NCBI GenBank assembly: GCA_052326605.1
Contig: JBKQMB010000033.1
Span: 74,221-138,220 of the forward strand
DNA length: 64,000 bases
Reading direction: 5' to 3'
Source: Bog-756 sp052326605
GTDB lineage: Bacteria; Actinomycetota; Acidimicrobiia; Acidimicrobiales; RAAP-2
Below the pieces are notes generated by a model. It had not been told where the DNA came from. It made no database searches and worked only from the letters and a program-made list of their open reading frames with translations. This document shows, piece by piece, positions 42,397 through 51,485 of this stretch (position 1 is the stretch's first letter; every line of letters begins with the position of its first letter). A program made the position numbers and the translations under genes.

Positions 42397-44667
42397 TCAC
42401 CGTGCGTCGGTAAGGTCGGCAGCACCGGGCCACCCGACCAGGTCGTCATCGGGGAACGATCCGATGGCTGCCGGTGACATCGGCCGGCCGTAGAGAAATC
42501 CCTGCGCCAGGTGGCAGCCCAGGGCGGTGAGCTCGTCCGCCTGACTGGACCGTTCGATCCCCTCGGCGATGACCGCCATACCCAGCGAGTCACCCAGGGC
42601 GATCACCGCTCGCACGATGGCCTTGTCATCAGGGTCCTCGTCGAGCTGGTCGATGAAGCTCCGATCGATCTTGAGGGTCTCGACCGGAAGCTGCTTGAGG
42701 TAGCTCAACGAGGAGTATCCGGTTCCGAAGTCGTCGATGGAGAGCTGGACCCCGAGGTCGCGTAGACGGCCCAGGGTCACCACTGCAGCGACCGGATCGC
42801 TGAGGATCGCTCCCTCGGTGATCTCCAGCCAGACGTGGTCGGCCCAGAAGCCGGAGTCTTCGATGGCAGCGGCTACCAGTTCGGGGAACTCAGGGTCGGC
42901 CAGCTGCCGTGCCGCCACATTGATGGAGATGTTGAGCCGACCGTTGTCCTGGTCCGCCCCGGCCCGCTCGACGGCCCACACCGCCGCCTGGCGGCAGGCC
43001 TCCCGGAGGACCCAGGTGCCGAGCGGCACGATCAGTCCGCTGTCCTCGGCCAGCGGGATGAACTCACCCGGGGCCAGCAACCCCCGAGTGGGGTGCTGCC
43101 AACGCACCAGGGCCTCCATCCCCACCAATCGCAGGTCGTGGAGGTCGACGATGGGCTGATAATGGAGCACGAACTCCGAACGCTCGAGGGCCCGGTGCAA
43201 CTCGTTGGTGATCCTCAGGCCCTCGACCGTCGGCAGTTCGTCATCCTCGGAGTAGAGGGCGATGCGGGCCGGGCCGAGGTCCTTGGCGCGGTACATGGCC
43301 ACATCCGCATTGCGCAGGAGCGCTGTCGGATGCGTCGTCTCGGAGGACGACAGCGCGATGCCGACGCTCAGCGAGATGAACTGCTCGTGGTTGGCCTCGG
43401 TCAACGGCCGGTCCATGGCCACACCCAACCGGCGGGCGATCTCGACGGCCTCCTCCTCGGAGGCCACCTCGCACAGCAGGGTGAACTCGTCCCCACCGAA
43501 CCGGGCCAGGACATCGCCGGCCCGGAGCGAGGCCTGCAACCGCAGGGCCACCCGCTGGAGGAGGCGGTCACCGGCATCGTGGCCCAGCCCGTCGTTGATC
43601 AGCTTGAACCGGTCGAGATCGAGGAACATCAATGCCACGTGACGGCCCCGACGTTCGGCGCGCACGATCAACCGCTCGAGTCGGTCCATGAACATCGTCC
43701 GGTTGGGAAGGCCGGTGAGCTGGTCGTGCACGGCGGCGTAGGCCAGCTTGTCGCGCAGGGCGTGCCGCTCCGTGATGTCCTCGATCTGGGCGATGAGGTA
43801 GAGCGGCTCACCCGCCCGGTCGCGCACGCAGGAGGCGCCCACCGACGCCCACACGATGTGTCCGTCGGCGCGCACGTAGCGCTTCTCCACGGTGTACGCC
43901 TCGACATCACCGGCAACAGCCGCCGCCATGTGCGTCGAGCAGTCCGTCCAATCGTCCGGATGGGTGATCTCCTGCAGGGTCTTTCCCACGAGCTCCTCGG
44001 GCCGGTATCCGAGGATCTTCGCATAGGCCGCGTTCACCCGGATTAGGCCACCGTCCAGGGAGGACACGGCGATGCCCATCGGTGCCTGCTCGAAGATGCC
44101 CACGTTGCGCTCCTGGGTTTCGGTGAGCGTCCACTCGGTGTCGGCCAGCAGTGCCATTCCCCAGGCCACCGCCTCCCCCACCATGACGCAGCACGGGACG
44201 ACGTAGACAGCAGAGGCGAGGCCCAGGGAAGATCGGCCCGCGGGCCCGCCCAGCAGGGGAACGACATAGGCGACGATCAGCAGCGGAGCGAACTTGAGCG
44301 ACGTGCCCCTCGGATGGGCCAGACCCAGCCAGGCGAAGACCATGACGAACGTGATGGCATAGAGGAATCCGTTCCCATCGGCCAACCGATAGTCGAGCCC
44401 GATGGTGGCCAAGGTCAGCGGCACCAGCCACAACGTCACCGATCGGGGCCAGCGCCACCAGGGGAGCATCCAGAGAGCCATGCCGGAGACGAGGGCGCCC
44501 AGCCCGATGGCCACCGTGGCGAACCGGGAGGTATGTCCAGGGGCGAGGAGCTCGGCCGACACCACGAGGAGGCTCGAGACCATCCACATCCCTGCCGCCA
44601 GCTTGCCGACCGCTGAGGTGGACAGCATCCCGTCCGCACTCGTCCCCTCGCCCCGCAGGCCGGCCAT
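42397..44667 (-). CDS. Membrane GGDEF-EAL protein with PAS domain (c-di-GMP turnover)
   Basis: About 756 residues from the ATG at 44665-44667; an ATG at 44626-44628 is an alternative. Six or seven hydrophobic helices lie at about residues 15-200. A PAS domain follows at about 210-330 (IFEQAPMGIAVSSLDGGLIR; YILAQIEDITER-like PLYLIAQIEDITERHAL). The GGDEF domain has DRFKLINDGLGHDAGD and an intact RFGGDEF near 389; the EAL domain has GMEALVRWQHP near 516 and DDFGTGYSSLSYLKQLPVET. Both active-site motifs are intact, so synthesis and hydrolysis of c-di-GMP are both possible. The signal sensed is unknown. Confidence 0.93.
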   Translation of the reverse strand: MAGLRGEGTSADGMLSTSAVGKLAAGMWMVSSLLVVSAELLAPGHTSRFATVAIGLGALVSGMALWMLPWWRWPRSVTLWLVPLTLATIGLDYRLADGNGFLYAITFVMVFAWLGLAHPRGTSLKFAPLLIVAYVVPLLGGPAGRSSLGLASAVYVVPCCVMVGEAVAWGMALLADTEWTLTETQERNVGIFEQAPMGIAVSSLDGGLIRVNAAYAKILGYRPEELVGKTLQEITHPDDWTDCSTHMAAAVAGDVEAYTVEKRYVRADGHIVWASVGASCVRDRAGEPLYLIAQIEDITERHALRDKLAYAAVHDQLTGLPNRTMFMDRLERLIVRAERRGRHVALMFLDLDRFKLINDGLGHDAGDRLLQRVALRLQASLRAGDVLARFGGDEFTLLCEVASEEEAVEIARRLGVAMDRPLTEANHEQFISLSVGIALSSSETTHPTALLRNADVAMYRAKDLGPARIALYSEDDELPTVEGLRITNELHRALERSEFVLHYQPIVDLHDLRLVGMEALVRWQHPTRGLLAPGEFIPLAEDSGLIVPLGTWVLREACRQAAVWAVERAGADQDNGRLNISINVAARQLADPEFPELVAAAIEDSGFWADHVWLEITEGAILSDPVAAVVTLGRLRDLGVQLSIDDFGTGYSSLSYLKQLPVETLKIDRSFIDQLDEDPDDKAIVRAVIALGDSLGMAVIAEGIERSSQADELTALGCHLAQGFLYGRPMSPAAIGSFPDDDLVGWPGAADLTDAR

Positions 44668-44766
44668 ATCTGTTCTTCGACACAATGGGCGCAGGTATTG
44701 AGGCGCAGGTATGAACGGTATCGGCCGACGCGGTCCCGGGCCGACCACGATTCAGCGCCCGGTCCA

Positions 44767-44796
44767 TCGACGTCCGTTCCGGGACTTGCGTAGATT
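44767..44796 (+). promoter_or_regulatory. Candidate leaderless promoter
   Basis: TCGACG (44767-44772) and TAGATT (44791-44796), with an 18-base spacer, match -35 and -10 boxes moderately. The predicted start falls at about the ATG at 44804, so the mRNA would be leaderless, and no ribosome-binding site is visible there. Confidence 0.3.
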
Positions 44797-44803
44797 TGGT
44801 CAC

Positions 44804-45805
44804 ATGTCCGGCACCACCGTGCGATTCGGGATCCTCGGGGCGGCCAGGATCGCCCCGGCCGCCCTGATACGCCCGGCGGCGGAGAGCCCCGAGGCGGCGG
44901 TCGACCTTGTGGCGGCCCGGGACCACGGCCGCGCCACCGCTTTTGCCGGGCGACATGGGATCCCCCGGGTGGCCGACCGCTACGAGGCAGTGGTGTGCGA
45001 CCCCGCCGTCGACGCCGTGTACATCCCGCTCCCCAACAGCCTCCATGCCCACTGGACCCTCGCCGCACTGGAGGCGGGCAAGCACGTCCTCTGCGAGAAG
45101 CCATTCACCTCGAACGCCGAAGAGGCCCGCACGGTGGCCGCCGCGGCAGCCAGGGCCAGGACCGTCGACGGCCTGGTGGTTGTCGAGGCGTTCCACTACC
45201 GCTACCACCCGCTGGCCCGACGCATGCGCGAGATCGTCGACAGCGGCGAGCTCGGCCGGATCCGGCACATCGAGGCCTGGATGTGCGCACCGATCCCCGA
45301 CAAGTCGGACATCCGCTACCGGTACGACCTGGGCGGCGGGGCCATGATGGACATGGGGTGCTACGTGGTCCACATGGCACGCATGCTCGGCGGCGAGGAG
45401 CCCGAGGTGCGATCGGCCGCCGCCAAGCTCCACACCCCCGACGTCGATCGGGCCCTTTCGGCAGAGCTGCAGTTCCCGAGCGGCCACACCGCCTCGGTCC
45501 ACTGCTCGATGTGGTCCAGCTCGGTCCTCCACCTCGCCGCCCGGGTGGTCGGTGACGCCGGGGAGCTGCGGGTGGCCAATCCGATCGCACCCCAGTACGT
45601 CAGCTGGCTGACCGTGCGATCGGGTGGAGGGCGTCGCACCGAGTTCCCGGCGCGACGGCCGACCTACGCCTACCAGCTCGATGCCTTCTGCGATGCCGTT
45701 CTGCGAGGTGGGCCGGTGCTCACCCCGCCGGAGGATGCCGTTGCCAACATGGCGGTCATCGACGCGGTGTACCGTGCAGCCAACATGCGTCCGAGGGGGA
45801 CGTGA
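44804..45805 (+). CDS. Gfo/Idh/MocA-family NAD(P)-dependent oxidoreductase
   Basis: 333 residues from the ATG at 44804. The Rossmann motif is VRFGILGAARIAPAALIRPA. The family signature YIPLPNSLHAHWTLAALEAG is followed by KHVLCEKPFTSNAEEA, where Lys of CEKP is catalytic. A second domain has VVVEAFHYRYHPLARRMREI and GGGAMMDMGCYVVHMARML (Asp/His of the active site). Such enzymes oxidise or reduce sugars, inositols and related alcohols. It is the first gene of an apparent three-gene operon with a PLP lyase and an FGGY kinase. Confidence 0.93.
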   Translation: MSGTTVRFGILGAARIAPAALIRPAAESPEAAVDLVAARDHGRATAFAGRHGIPRVADRYEAVVCDPAVDAVYIPLPNSLHAHWTLAALEAGKHVLCEKPFTSNAEEARTVAAAAARARTVDGLVVVEAFHYRYHPLARRMREIVDSGELGRIRHIEAWMCAPIPDKSDIRYRYDLGGGAMMDMGCYVVHMARMLGGEEPEVRSAAAKLHTPDVDRALSAELQFPSGHTASVHCSMWSSSVLHLAARVVGDAGELRVANPIAPQYVSWLTVRSGGGRRTEFPARRPTYAYQLDAFCDAVLRGGPVLTPPEDAVANMAVIDAVYRAANMRPRGT

Positions 45806-45839
45806 CCTCTCGCCCCCCGCGACCCAAGGAGCCAGCTCC

Positions 45840-47231
45840 ATGAGCACCTTCCCCTACGACGGCCGCTTCGCCGTGCACCGCCGCCTTCCCGAACACGGGA
45901 CGCCCCGTACCGAGGTACTCGAGGCCCTGCGCACCATGGCCGTCGAAGAGGACGCCACCTGGGAGTCGGGCAAGTGCTCGGGCACCATGTACTGCGGTGA
46001 CCACGAGCACTACCGGTTCATGAACGAGGCCTTCGGCCTCTTCGCCCACGTCAACGTGCTCCAGCGGGACATGTGCCCCAGCGCCACCAAGTTCGAGTCC
46101 GAGATCATCGCCATGACCCTCGACCTCCTGCACGCCGAGGCGGTCACCTCCGGCGAGCCGGTGGGGCTGGTGGCCACCGGCGGGACCGGCGGCATCTGCC
46201 ATGCCATGCTGGCCTACCGGGAGCACGCGGCCGCCGAGCGCGGTATCCGCCGGCCCAATGTGATCAAACCGGAGACTGCCCACCCGGCCTTCGACAAGGC
46301 GTGCCACCTGTTCGGGATCGAACTGCGGGTGGCGCCGGTCGACCCGGTGACCACCCTGGTCGACACCGAGTGGGTGGAGCGGCACATCGACGGGGGCACG
46401 GTGGCCATCATCGGCTCGGCCTGCAACTACGGCTACGGCACCGTCGACCCGATCGACCGGCTGTCCGAGATCGCGCTGGAGCACGGGGTCGGACTCCACG
46501 TGGACAGTTGCCTGGGCGGGTTCATCCTCCCCTTCGGCCAGGAGCTCGGGTACGACGTGCCCGTCTTCGACTATCGCCTCCCCGGTGTCACCTCGATTTC
46601 GGCGGACACCCACAAGTACGGGTACGCATTCAAGGGGACCTCGGTCCTCACCTTCCGGGACAAAGCCATCCGCAACGCCCAGTATTTCTTCCTGACCGGC
46701 TGGAGTGGGGGGAAGTACTGCTCACCGGGCATGGAGGGCTCCCGGTCGGGTGGCCTCATCGCCGCCACCTGGGCTGCCATGGTTCAACTCGGCAGGGAGG
46801 GCTACCGCCACTACGCCAGGGCCATCTTCGAGACGGCCGCCACCATGCAGCGCTCCGTCCTCTCCCATCCTGAGCTGCGTATCCTCGGGAGCCCCACCTT
46901 CCTGTTCAGTTTCACCTCGGACGAGTTCGACATCTACCACGTGAACGACTTCATGCGTGAGCGTGGCTGGCGGTTCAACGGTCAGCAGTACCCGAACGCA
47001 CTGCACATGGCGGTCACCCGTCCCCAGACCCAGGACGGCGTGGCCGACGCGTTCGACGGCGACCTGACCGATGCCGTGGCCTACGCCAGGGCCCATGCCG
47101 GCGATGCGCCCAGATCGGGCGCGATCTACGGTGGGGTGGCCGGCGGGTTGACCGACGAGGCGGACGAGTTCATCAAGATGATGATGGGCGAGATGATGGA
47201 CGCGCAGCAGGCCATCCCCGCCGATGCCTGA
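45840..47231 (+). CDS. PLP-dependent decarboxylase/lyase, sphingosine-1-phosphate-lyase-like
   Basis: 463 residues from the ATG at 45840 behind AAGGAGCC. Fold type I PLP enzyme: GTMYCGDHEHYRFMNEAFGL at the start, a cofactor loop GLVATGGTGGICHAMLAYRE, HPAFDKACHLFGIELRVAPV, the Asp of LHVDSCLGGF, and the PLP lysine in SADTHKYGYAFKGTSV (about residue 260). The FKGTSV...GWSGGKYCSPGMEGSRSGG layout resembles sphingosine-1-phosphate lyase and not glutamate decarboxylase. No membrane helix is present, so it is soluble. It may cleave a phosphorylated amino-polyol. It lies between a sugar-type dehydrogenase and a sugar-type kinase. Confidence 0.85.
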   Translation: MSTFPYDGRFAVHRRLPEHGTPRTEVLEALRTMAVEEDATWESGKCSGTMYCGDHEHYRFMNEAFGLFAHVNVLQRDMCPSATKFESEIIAMTLDLLHAEAVTSGEPVGLVATGGTGGICHAMLAYREHAAAERGIRRPNVIKPETAHPAFDKACHLFGIELRVAPVDPVTTLVDTEWVERHIDGGTVAIIGSACNYGYGTVDPIDRLSEIALEHGVGLHVDSCLGGFILPFGQELGYDVPVFDYRLPGVTSISADTHKYGYAFKGTSVLTFRDKAIRNAQYFFLTGWSGGKYCSPGMEGSRSGGLIAATWAAMVQLGREGYRHYARAIFETAATMQRSVLSHPELRILGSPTFLFSFTSDEFDIYHVNDFMRERGWRFNGQQYPNALHMAVTRPQTQDGVADAFDGDLTDAVAYARAHAGDAPRSGAIYGGVAGGLTDEADEFIKMMMGEMMDAQQAIPADA

Positions 47232-47264
47232 GGCGGACCGCCACGACCGGGACCGCCCACGGGG

Positions 47265-48854
47265 GTGAGCAGTGTGGCCACGCCCGTGCGAGACGAACGG
47301 TACGTCCTGGCCATCGACCTCGGCACCGGAGGGCCCAAGGTCGGCCTGGTGTCGCTGACCGGTGCCATCGCATGGAAGGAGCACCTTCCGGTACCCACCC
47401 ACCGGACTCCCGACGGCGGAGCCACCCAGGATGCAGAGCACTGGTGGCAGGTGATCCGGTCCAGTGCTCGCCGAGCGGTCGCCTCCGGAGTGGTGGCCGC
47501 GGAACGCATAGTGGCCGTCTCGTGCACCGGCCAGTGGGCGTCCACGGTGCCGGTCGACGCATCCGGGAGCCCGGTGGGCAACTGTTTGCTGTGGTCCGAC
47601 ACCCGGGGAGGGCAGCGTTCCCGGGACCGGGTGGGTGGCCGCGTCGGCGGCTACTCCGCTCTGGCCGCGGCCAGGTGGATCCACCGCAGCGGTGGGGCGC
47701 CTTCCACCTCGGGTGCCGATCCCATCGGACACATCCTCTTCATCGAGCACGAACTGCCCCGGGTGGCCCGGGACGCCCGCTGGTACCTGGAGCCGGTCGA
47801 CTACCTGTCGATGCGATTCACCGGCATCGCCGCTGCCACGCCGGCCTCGATGGCCGGCGCCTGGCTGACCGACAACCGGCATCCCGAGCGCCTCGACTAC
47901 GACCAGGTGCTGGTCGGCTCCTCGGGCGTTCCGGTGGAGAAGCTCCCTCCCCTGCGCCCGACCGGCAGCGTCGTCGGCGAGGTGCTGCCCGACGTGGCCG
48001 CCGACCTCGGGCTGCCCGCCGGGGTCGCGGTCATCGCCGGCACTCCCGACCTGCACTCCGGCTGCGCCGGTTCCGGTGCCGTGCTCGGTCATCAGGCGCA
48101 TATCGCCATCTCCACCACCAGCTGGGTCAGCTGCCCGTACCCGAAGAAGAAGACCGATCCCCTCCGGCAGATCGCCACCGTGCCCGGCATCATCCCCGGG
48201 CTCAACCTGGTGGCCAACAATCAGGAGTCAGGGGGGAAGTCCCTCGAGTGGCTCAGGGACCTACTGTTCGACGGGCCCGATCTCCCCCCCTTCGACCACC
48301 TGACCGCGCTGGCCGAGCATTCCCCGCCCGGAAGCAGTCGGCTGATCTTCACTCCCTGGTTGGCGGGCGAGCGGTCTCCCGTCGACAATCGAGCGGCACG
48401 AGGCGGCTTCCACAATCTCTCGTTACAGACCACCCGGGCCGACATGGTCCGGGCTGTGCTGGAGGGCGTGGCCTTCAACTCCCGATGGCTGAGCGAGGCG
48501 GTCGAGCGGTTCGTCGGGCGGCCCTTCGGGGCCATCCGGGCCGTCGGGGGGGGTGCGACCTCCGCTCTGTGGTGCTCCATCTACGCAAACGTGCTCGATC
48601 GGCCCGTCGAACAGGTCGCCGACCCCCTCCACGCCAATCTCCGCGGGAGCGCCCTCCTGGCCGGGATGGCCCTCGGCGAGGTGGAGGCCGAAGAGCTCCA
48701 TTCGCTGGTGCAGGTGGTGGAGGTCCATGCGCCCGAGCCGGCGACCCGTCGTGTCTACGACCAGCTCTTCGCGGAGTTCCCCGCCTTCTACTCGTCCCAG
48801 AAGAGCCTGTTCGCCCACCTCAACCGCAGTCGCGCCGGTTCCGGGACCTCATGA
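47265..48854 (+). CDS. FGGY-family carbohydrate kinase (xylulokinase-like)
   Basis: 529 residues from a GTG. The N-terminal ATPase strand is YVLAIDLGTGGPKVGLVSLT, followed by AVSCTGQWASTVPVDASGSP, LLWSDTRGG and a sugar-binding region PASMAGAWLTD. The C-terminal FGGY-type motif is AIRAVGGGATSALWCSIYAN, with GSALLAGMALGE. Overall it resembles xylulokinase, but the sugar cannot be fixed by eye. It is the third gene of the dehydrogenase-lyase-kinase set, 33 bp after the lyase. Its TGA stop forms the palindrome TCATGA with the end of the convergent pseudogene. Confidence 0.92.
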   Translation: MSSVATPVRDERYVLAIDLGTGGPKVGLVSLTGAIAWKEHLPVPTHRTPDGGATQDAEHWWQVIRSSARRAVASGVVAAERIVAVSCTGQWASTVPVDASGSPVGNCLLWSDTRGGQRSRDRVGGRVGGYSALAAARWIHRSGGAPSTSGADPIGHILFIEHELPRVARDARWYLEPVDYLSMRFTGIAAATPASMAGAWLTDNRHPERLDYDQVLVGSSGVPVEKLPPLRPTGSVVGEVLPDVAADLGLPAGVAVIAGTPDLHSGCAGSGAVLGHQAHIAISTTSWVSCPYPKKKTDPLRQIATVPGIIPGLNLVANNQESGGKSLEWLRDLLFDGPDLPPFDHLTALAEHSPPGSSRLIFTPWLAGERSPVDNRAARGGFHNLSLQTTRADMVRAVLEGVAFNSRWLSEAVERFVGRPFGAIRAVGGGATSALWCSIYANVLDRPVEQVADPLHANLRGSALLAGMALGEVEAEELHSLVQVVEVHAPEPATRRVYDQLFAEFPAFYSSQKSLFAHLNRSRAGSGTS

Positions 48855-49755
48855 TCCGGCGAGGGCCCACGCACCGTCGGTGAACTGGTGCGCCGGACCG
48901 GGGCGGGCCAACAGGTACCCCTTGGCCTCCTCACACCCCATGTCCCCCACGGCCCGAAGTTCGGCATCGGTCTCCACTCCCTCGGTCACCACCCGTAACC
49001 CCAGCCTGTGGGCGAGAGCGACGACGGTGGACACAATGGTCGGGTCCTGGCCGGAGGAGCCGAGCCCCGCCACGAAGCTGCGGTCCACCTTCAGCCTGTC
49101 GATGGGGAGGCCCTTCAGGTAGAGCAGCGAGGAGTAACCGGTGCCGAAGTCGTCGAGGGCCGTGTGCACCCCCAGGTCCCGGATCCTCTGCATGGTCTCG
49201 CCGATCCTGACGATGTCCATGACCAGCGCCGATTCGGTGACCTCGAGAACCAGGCAGGAGGCATCCAGGCGGGATTTGACAAGGGCGTGGACGACATCGC
49301 CGTGGAAGTCGGGGTCCTGGCGTTGGTGGGCCATGCGGAGCTCGTCGGCCAGCCGGATCCGGCGTTGCTTGTCCTTTCCGATCACGTCGTTGAACGACTC
49401 GAACCTGGCAGGGCCGCCCCGCTTGGCCTGGTACATGAAGGAGTCCGCATGCCCTGCTGGATCCGCTCGGCCAGTGACTGTGCCGCAGCGACCGGATCAT
49501 CGAGGTCCTCGGCCAGGACCACGAACTCGTCACCGCCCAGCCGGGCGGTGACGAAAGCCTCGCCCCGGAGGCTCTCGGCGAACTTGGGTCGACCCGCCGA
49601 CCGACCTCGTCGGCTCGGGCCTGAACTGCCGCCCCGAGTGCCACCCTCTGCTCGCCGATGGCCGGCGACGGCAGGCCGTCGCCTTCCGGTGAGGTCTCGG
49701 ATTCCGGCACGGGAGACATGCTCCTCCCATCGGCCGAATCCGGCGGCGACTTCAA
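48849..49755 (-). pseudogene. GGDEF-EAL protein pseudogene with several deletions
   Basis: The minus strand keeps recognisable pieces in different frames. These are an N-terminal stub (MKSPPDSADGRSMSPVPESE ... IGEQRVALGAAVQARADEVG), a GGDEF piece ARLGGDEFVVLAEDLDDPVA around 49480-49545, a jump to MYQAKRGGPARFESFNDVIG at 49436, and the second half of an EAL domain (DPDFHGDVVHALVKSRLDAS; DDFGTGYSSLLYLKGLPIDR). The whole first part of EAL, with the ExL motif, is missing between AHQRQ and DPDFH. At least three lesions are needed. The two intact paralogues nearby show what was lost. The 195-residue right-hand frame could still be translated but would be inactive. Confidence 0.85.
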
Positions 49756-49836
49756 ACAGTTGTTGCCGGTGTCGGGAGCCGGGCCATGGCGTTGTGCCTA
49801 GGGTGGGGTCATCGCCGAGTCCCCGGGGAGGTACCT

Positions 49837-50805
49837 GTGAAGGCAGCGGTCTACTACGAGACAGGCGGACCCGACGTGTTCCGCTACGAGGACGTCCCCG
49901 ACCCGGAGCCCGGCGTCGGCGAGATACTGGTACGCGTCGAGGCGGTCAGCATCGAAGGGGGCGACACCCTCAACCGCCTGAGGGGAGAGTTGTCGCACAC
50001 GCCGCACATCGTCGGCTACCAGTGCGCGGGCACCGTGGTGTCCGTCGGCGAGGGCACCACCGAGTTCGCCGTGGGCGATCGAGTGGTCACCGTCGGCGTG
50101 GACGGATCCCATGCCGAGCTGCGGGCCGTGGGCCAGTCCTTCTGTTGGTCCGTCCCGCCGGGGTTGACCGTCGAGGAGGCGGCGTGCGTCCCGGTGCCGT
50201 TCGGGACAGCTGATGACTGCCTGTTCGAATTCGGGCGACTCCAGCCCGGGGAGACCGCGCTCATCCAAGCCGGCGCCAGCGGGGTCGGTATCGCCGCCAT
50301 CCAACTGGCCAAACGGGCGGGCGCCCGGGTGCTGGCCACCGCGTCCAGCCCTTCCCGGCTCGAGCGGTTGGGCGAGTTCGGCCTCGACGACGGCATCGAC
50401 TATACGTCGACCGACTTCGTCGACGAGGTGCATCGGTTGACCGACGGCAAGGGAGCGGACGTGATCGTGGACTCCATCGGAGGGTCGACCCTGCAGAAGA
50501 GCCTCCTCTGCCTGGCCTATCGCGGTCGTTGTGTCACCTTCGGCGATGCCGGACGTGAATTCGCCGCGAAGCTGGACATCTCGTCGATGCGGCCCGGGAA
50601 TCAGACCCTGGTGGGCTACTTCCTCGGAGCGGAGCTCTTCTTGAGCCCACGACCCCACGCCCTGATCGCCAGGCACCTCGCCGACATCGCCTCCGGCGAG
50701 TTGCGGGTGGTCATCGACCGTCGGTTCCCCCTCGCCGAGGCCGGCGAAGCGCATACCTACATCGAGAGAAGGCAGGCATTCGGCCGTGTGCTCCTCATCC
50801 CGTGA
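49837..50805 (+). CDS. MDR-superfamily quinone oxidoreductase / zinc-binding-type dehydrogenase
   Basis: 322 residues from the GTG at 49837, with GGGGAGG upstream; the frame is open 17 codons higher but lacks a site. MKAAVYYETGGPDVFRYEDV-type start (here V-KAAVYYETGG), GYQCAGTVVSVGEGTTEFAV, the Rossmann segment ALIQAGASGVGIAAIQLAKR (about residues 142-161) and VDSIGGSTLQKSLLCLA. The Cys/His zinc ligands of alcohol dehydrogenases are not evident, which favours an NADPH:quinone reductase or enoyl reductase-like enzyme. It stands alone after the GGDEF-EAL pseudogene. Confidence 0.92.
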   Translation: MKAAVYYETGGPDVFRYEDVPDPEPGVGEILVRVEAVSIEGGDTLNRLRGELSHTPHIVGYQCAGTVVSVGEGTTEFAVGDRVVTVGVDGSHAELRAVGQSFCWSVPPGLTVEEAACVPVPFGTADDCLFEFGRLQPGETALIQAGASGVGIAAIQLAKRAGARVLATASSPSRLERLGEFGLDDGIDYTSTDFVDEVHRLTDGKGADVIVDSIGGSTLQKSLLCLAYRGRCVTFGDAGREFAAKLDISSMRPGNQTLVGYFLGAELFLSPRPHALIARHLADIASGELRVVIDRRFPLAEAGEAHTYIERRQAFGRVLLIP

Positions 50806-50893
50806 GGCGGTCACCGGGTCCGCCGGCCCGGTTCGGACGCTCCGCCCACCCCACCCGGCGCCCTGGACAGCCTTCCCCTCCTAGCCTGAACCC

Positions 50894-51376
50894 ATGATCC
50901 GCCGGGCTGCCATCGATGACGTGGACGACCTCGTGGAGCTGATCCACGACCTGGCCGACTACGAGCGCTCGCCGGCCTCGGTGGAGATCGACCGCGACCT
51001 GCTGGCTGCCGCCCTCTTCGGTGAGTCACCGGCCGTCTTCGCCCATGTGGCCGAAGACCAGGGTCGCATCGTGGGCATGGCCATCTGGTTCCTCAACTTC
51101 TCGACGTGGACGGGCCACCACGGCATCTACCTGGAGGACCTCTATGTCCGTGCGGAGGCGCGCGGCCTCGGGATCGGCCGGGCACTCCTCGCTGCCCTGG
51201 CCACCGTTGCCCACCGCTCCGACTACGCCCGCATCGACTGGTCGGTGCTCGATTGGAACGAGCCGGCGCTGCGCTTCTACCGGTCGCTGGGGGCCGAGCC
51301 CATGGACGAATGGTCCGGCTACCGGCTCTCGGGCCCGGAGCTGGCCGCCCTGGCCGGCGACGAATCCGGCCCGTGA
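50894..51376 (+). CDS. GNAT N-acetyltransferase (diamine acetyltransferase-like)
   Basis: 160 residues. The full GNAT fold is visible: IRRAAIDDVDDLVELIHDLA at the start, STWTGHHGIYLEDLYVRAEA, the acetyl-CoA loop ARGLGIGRALLAALA (R/Q-x-x-G-x-G/A) and SVLDWNEPALRFYRSLGAEP with the conserved Asn and Tyr. The spacing of YERSPASVEI and GHHGIYLEDLYV resembles the spermidine/thialysine acetyltransferase branch. A small amine is the likely acceptor (inference). Confidence 0.92.
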   Translation: MIRRAAIDDVDDLVELIHDLADYERSPASVEIDRDLLAAALFGESPAVFAHVAEDQGRIVGMAIWFLNFSTWTGHHGIYLEDLYVRAEARGLGIGRALLAALATVAHRSDYARIDWSVLDWNEPALRFYRSLGAEPMDEWSGYRLSGPELAALAGDESGP

Positions 51377-51485
51377 CCGGTCGGGTCCGGCCCGGGCACG
51401 ATCCGGTGCGCGGGCCCTGGCGGAGCGGGGCCGGGTCGGCCCGGTGCCGACCGCCGCCGGGCAGCCAGGGTCCGAGCAGTCCGAT

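Noticed and set aside
43907..45847. A 646-codon minus-strand frame across the GGDEF-EAL start and the Gfo/Idh gene
   Set aside because: It overlaps two clear genes in other frames and contains no recognisable domain.
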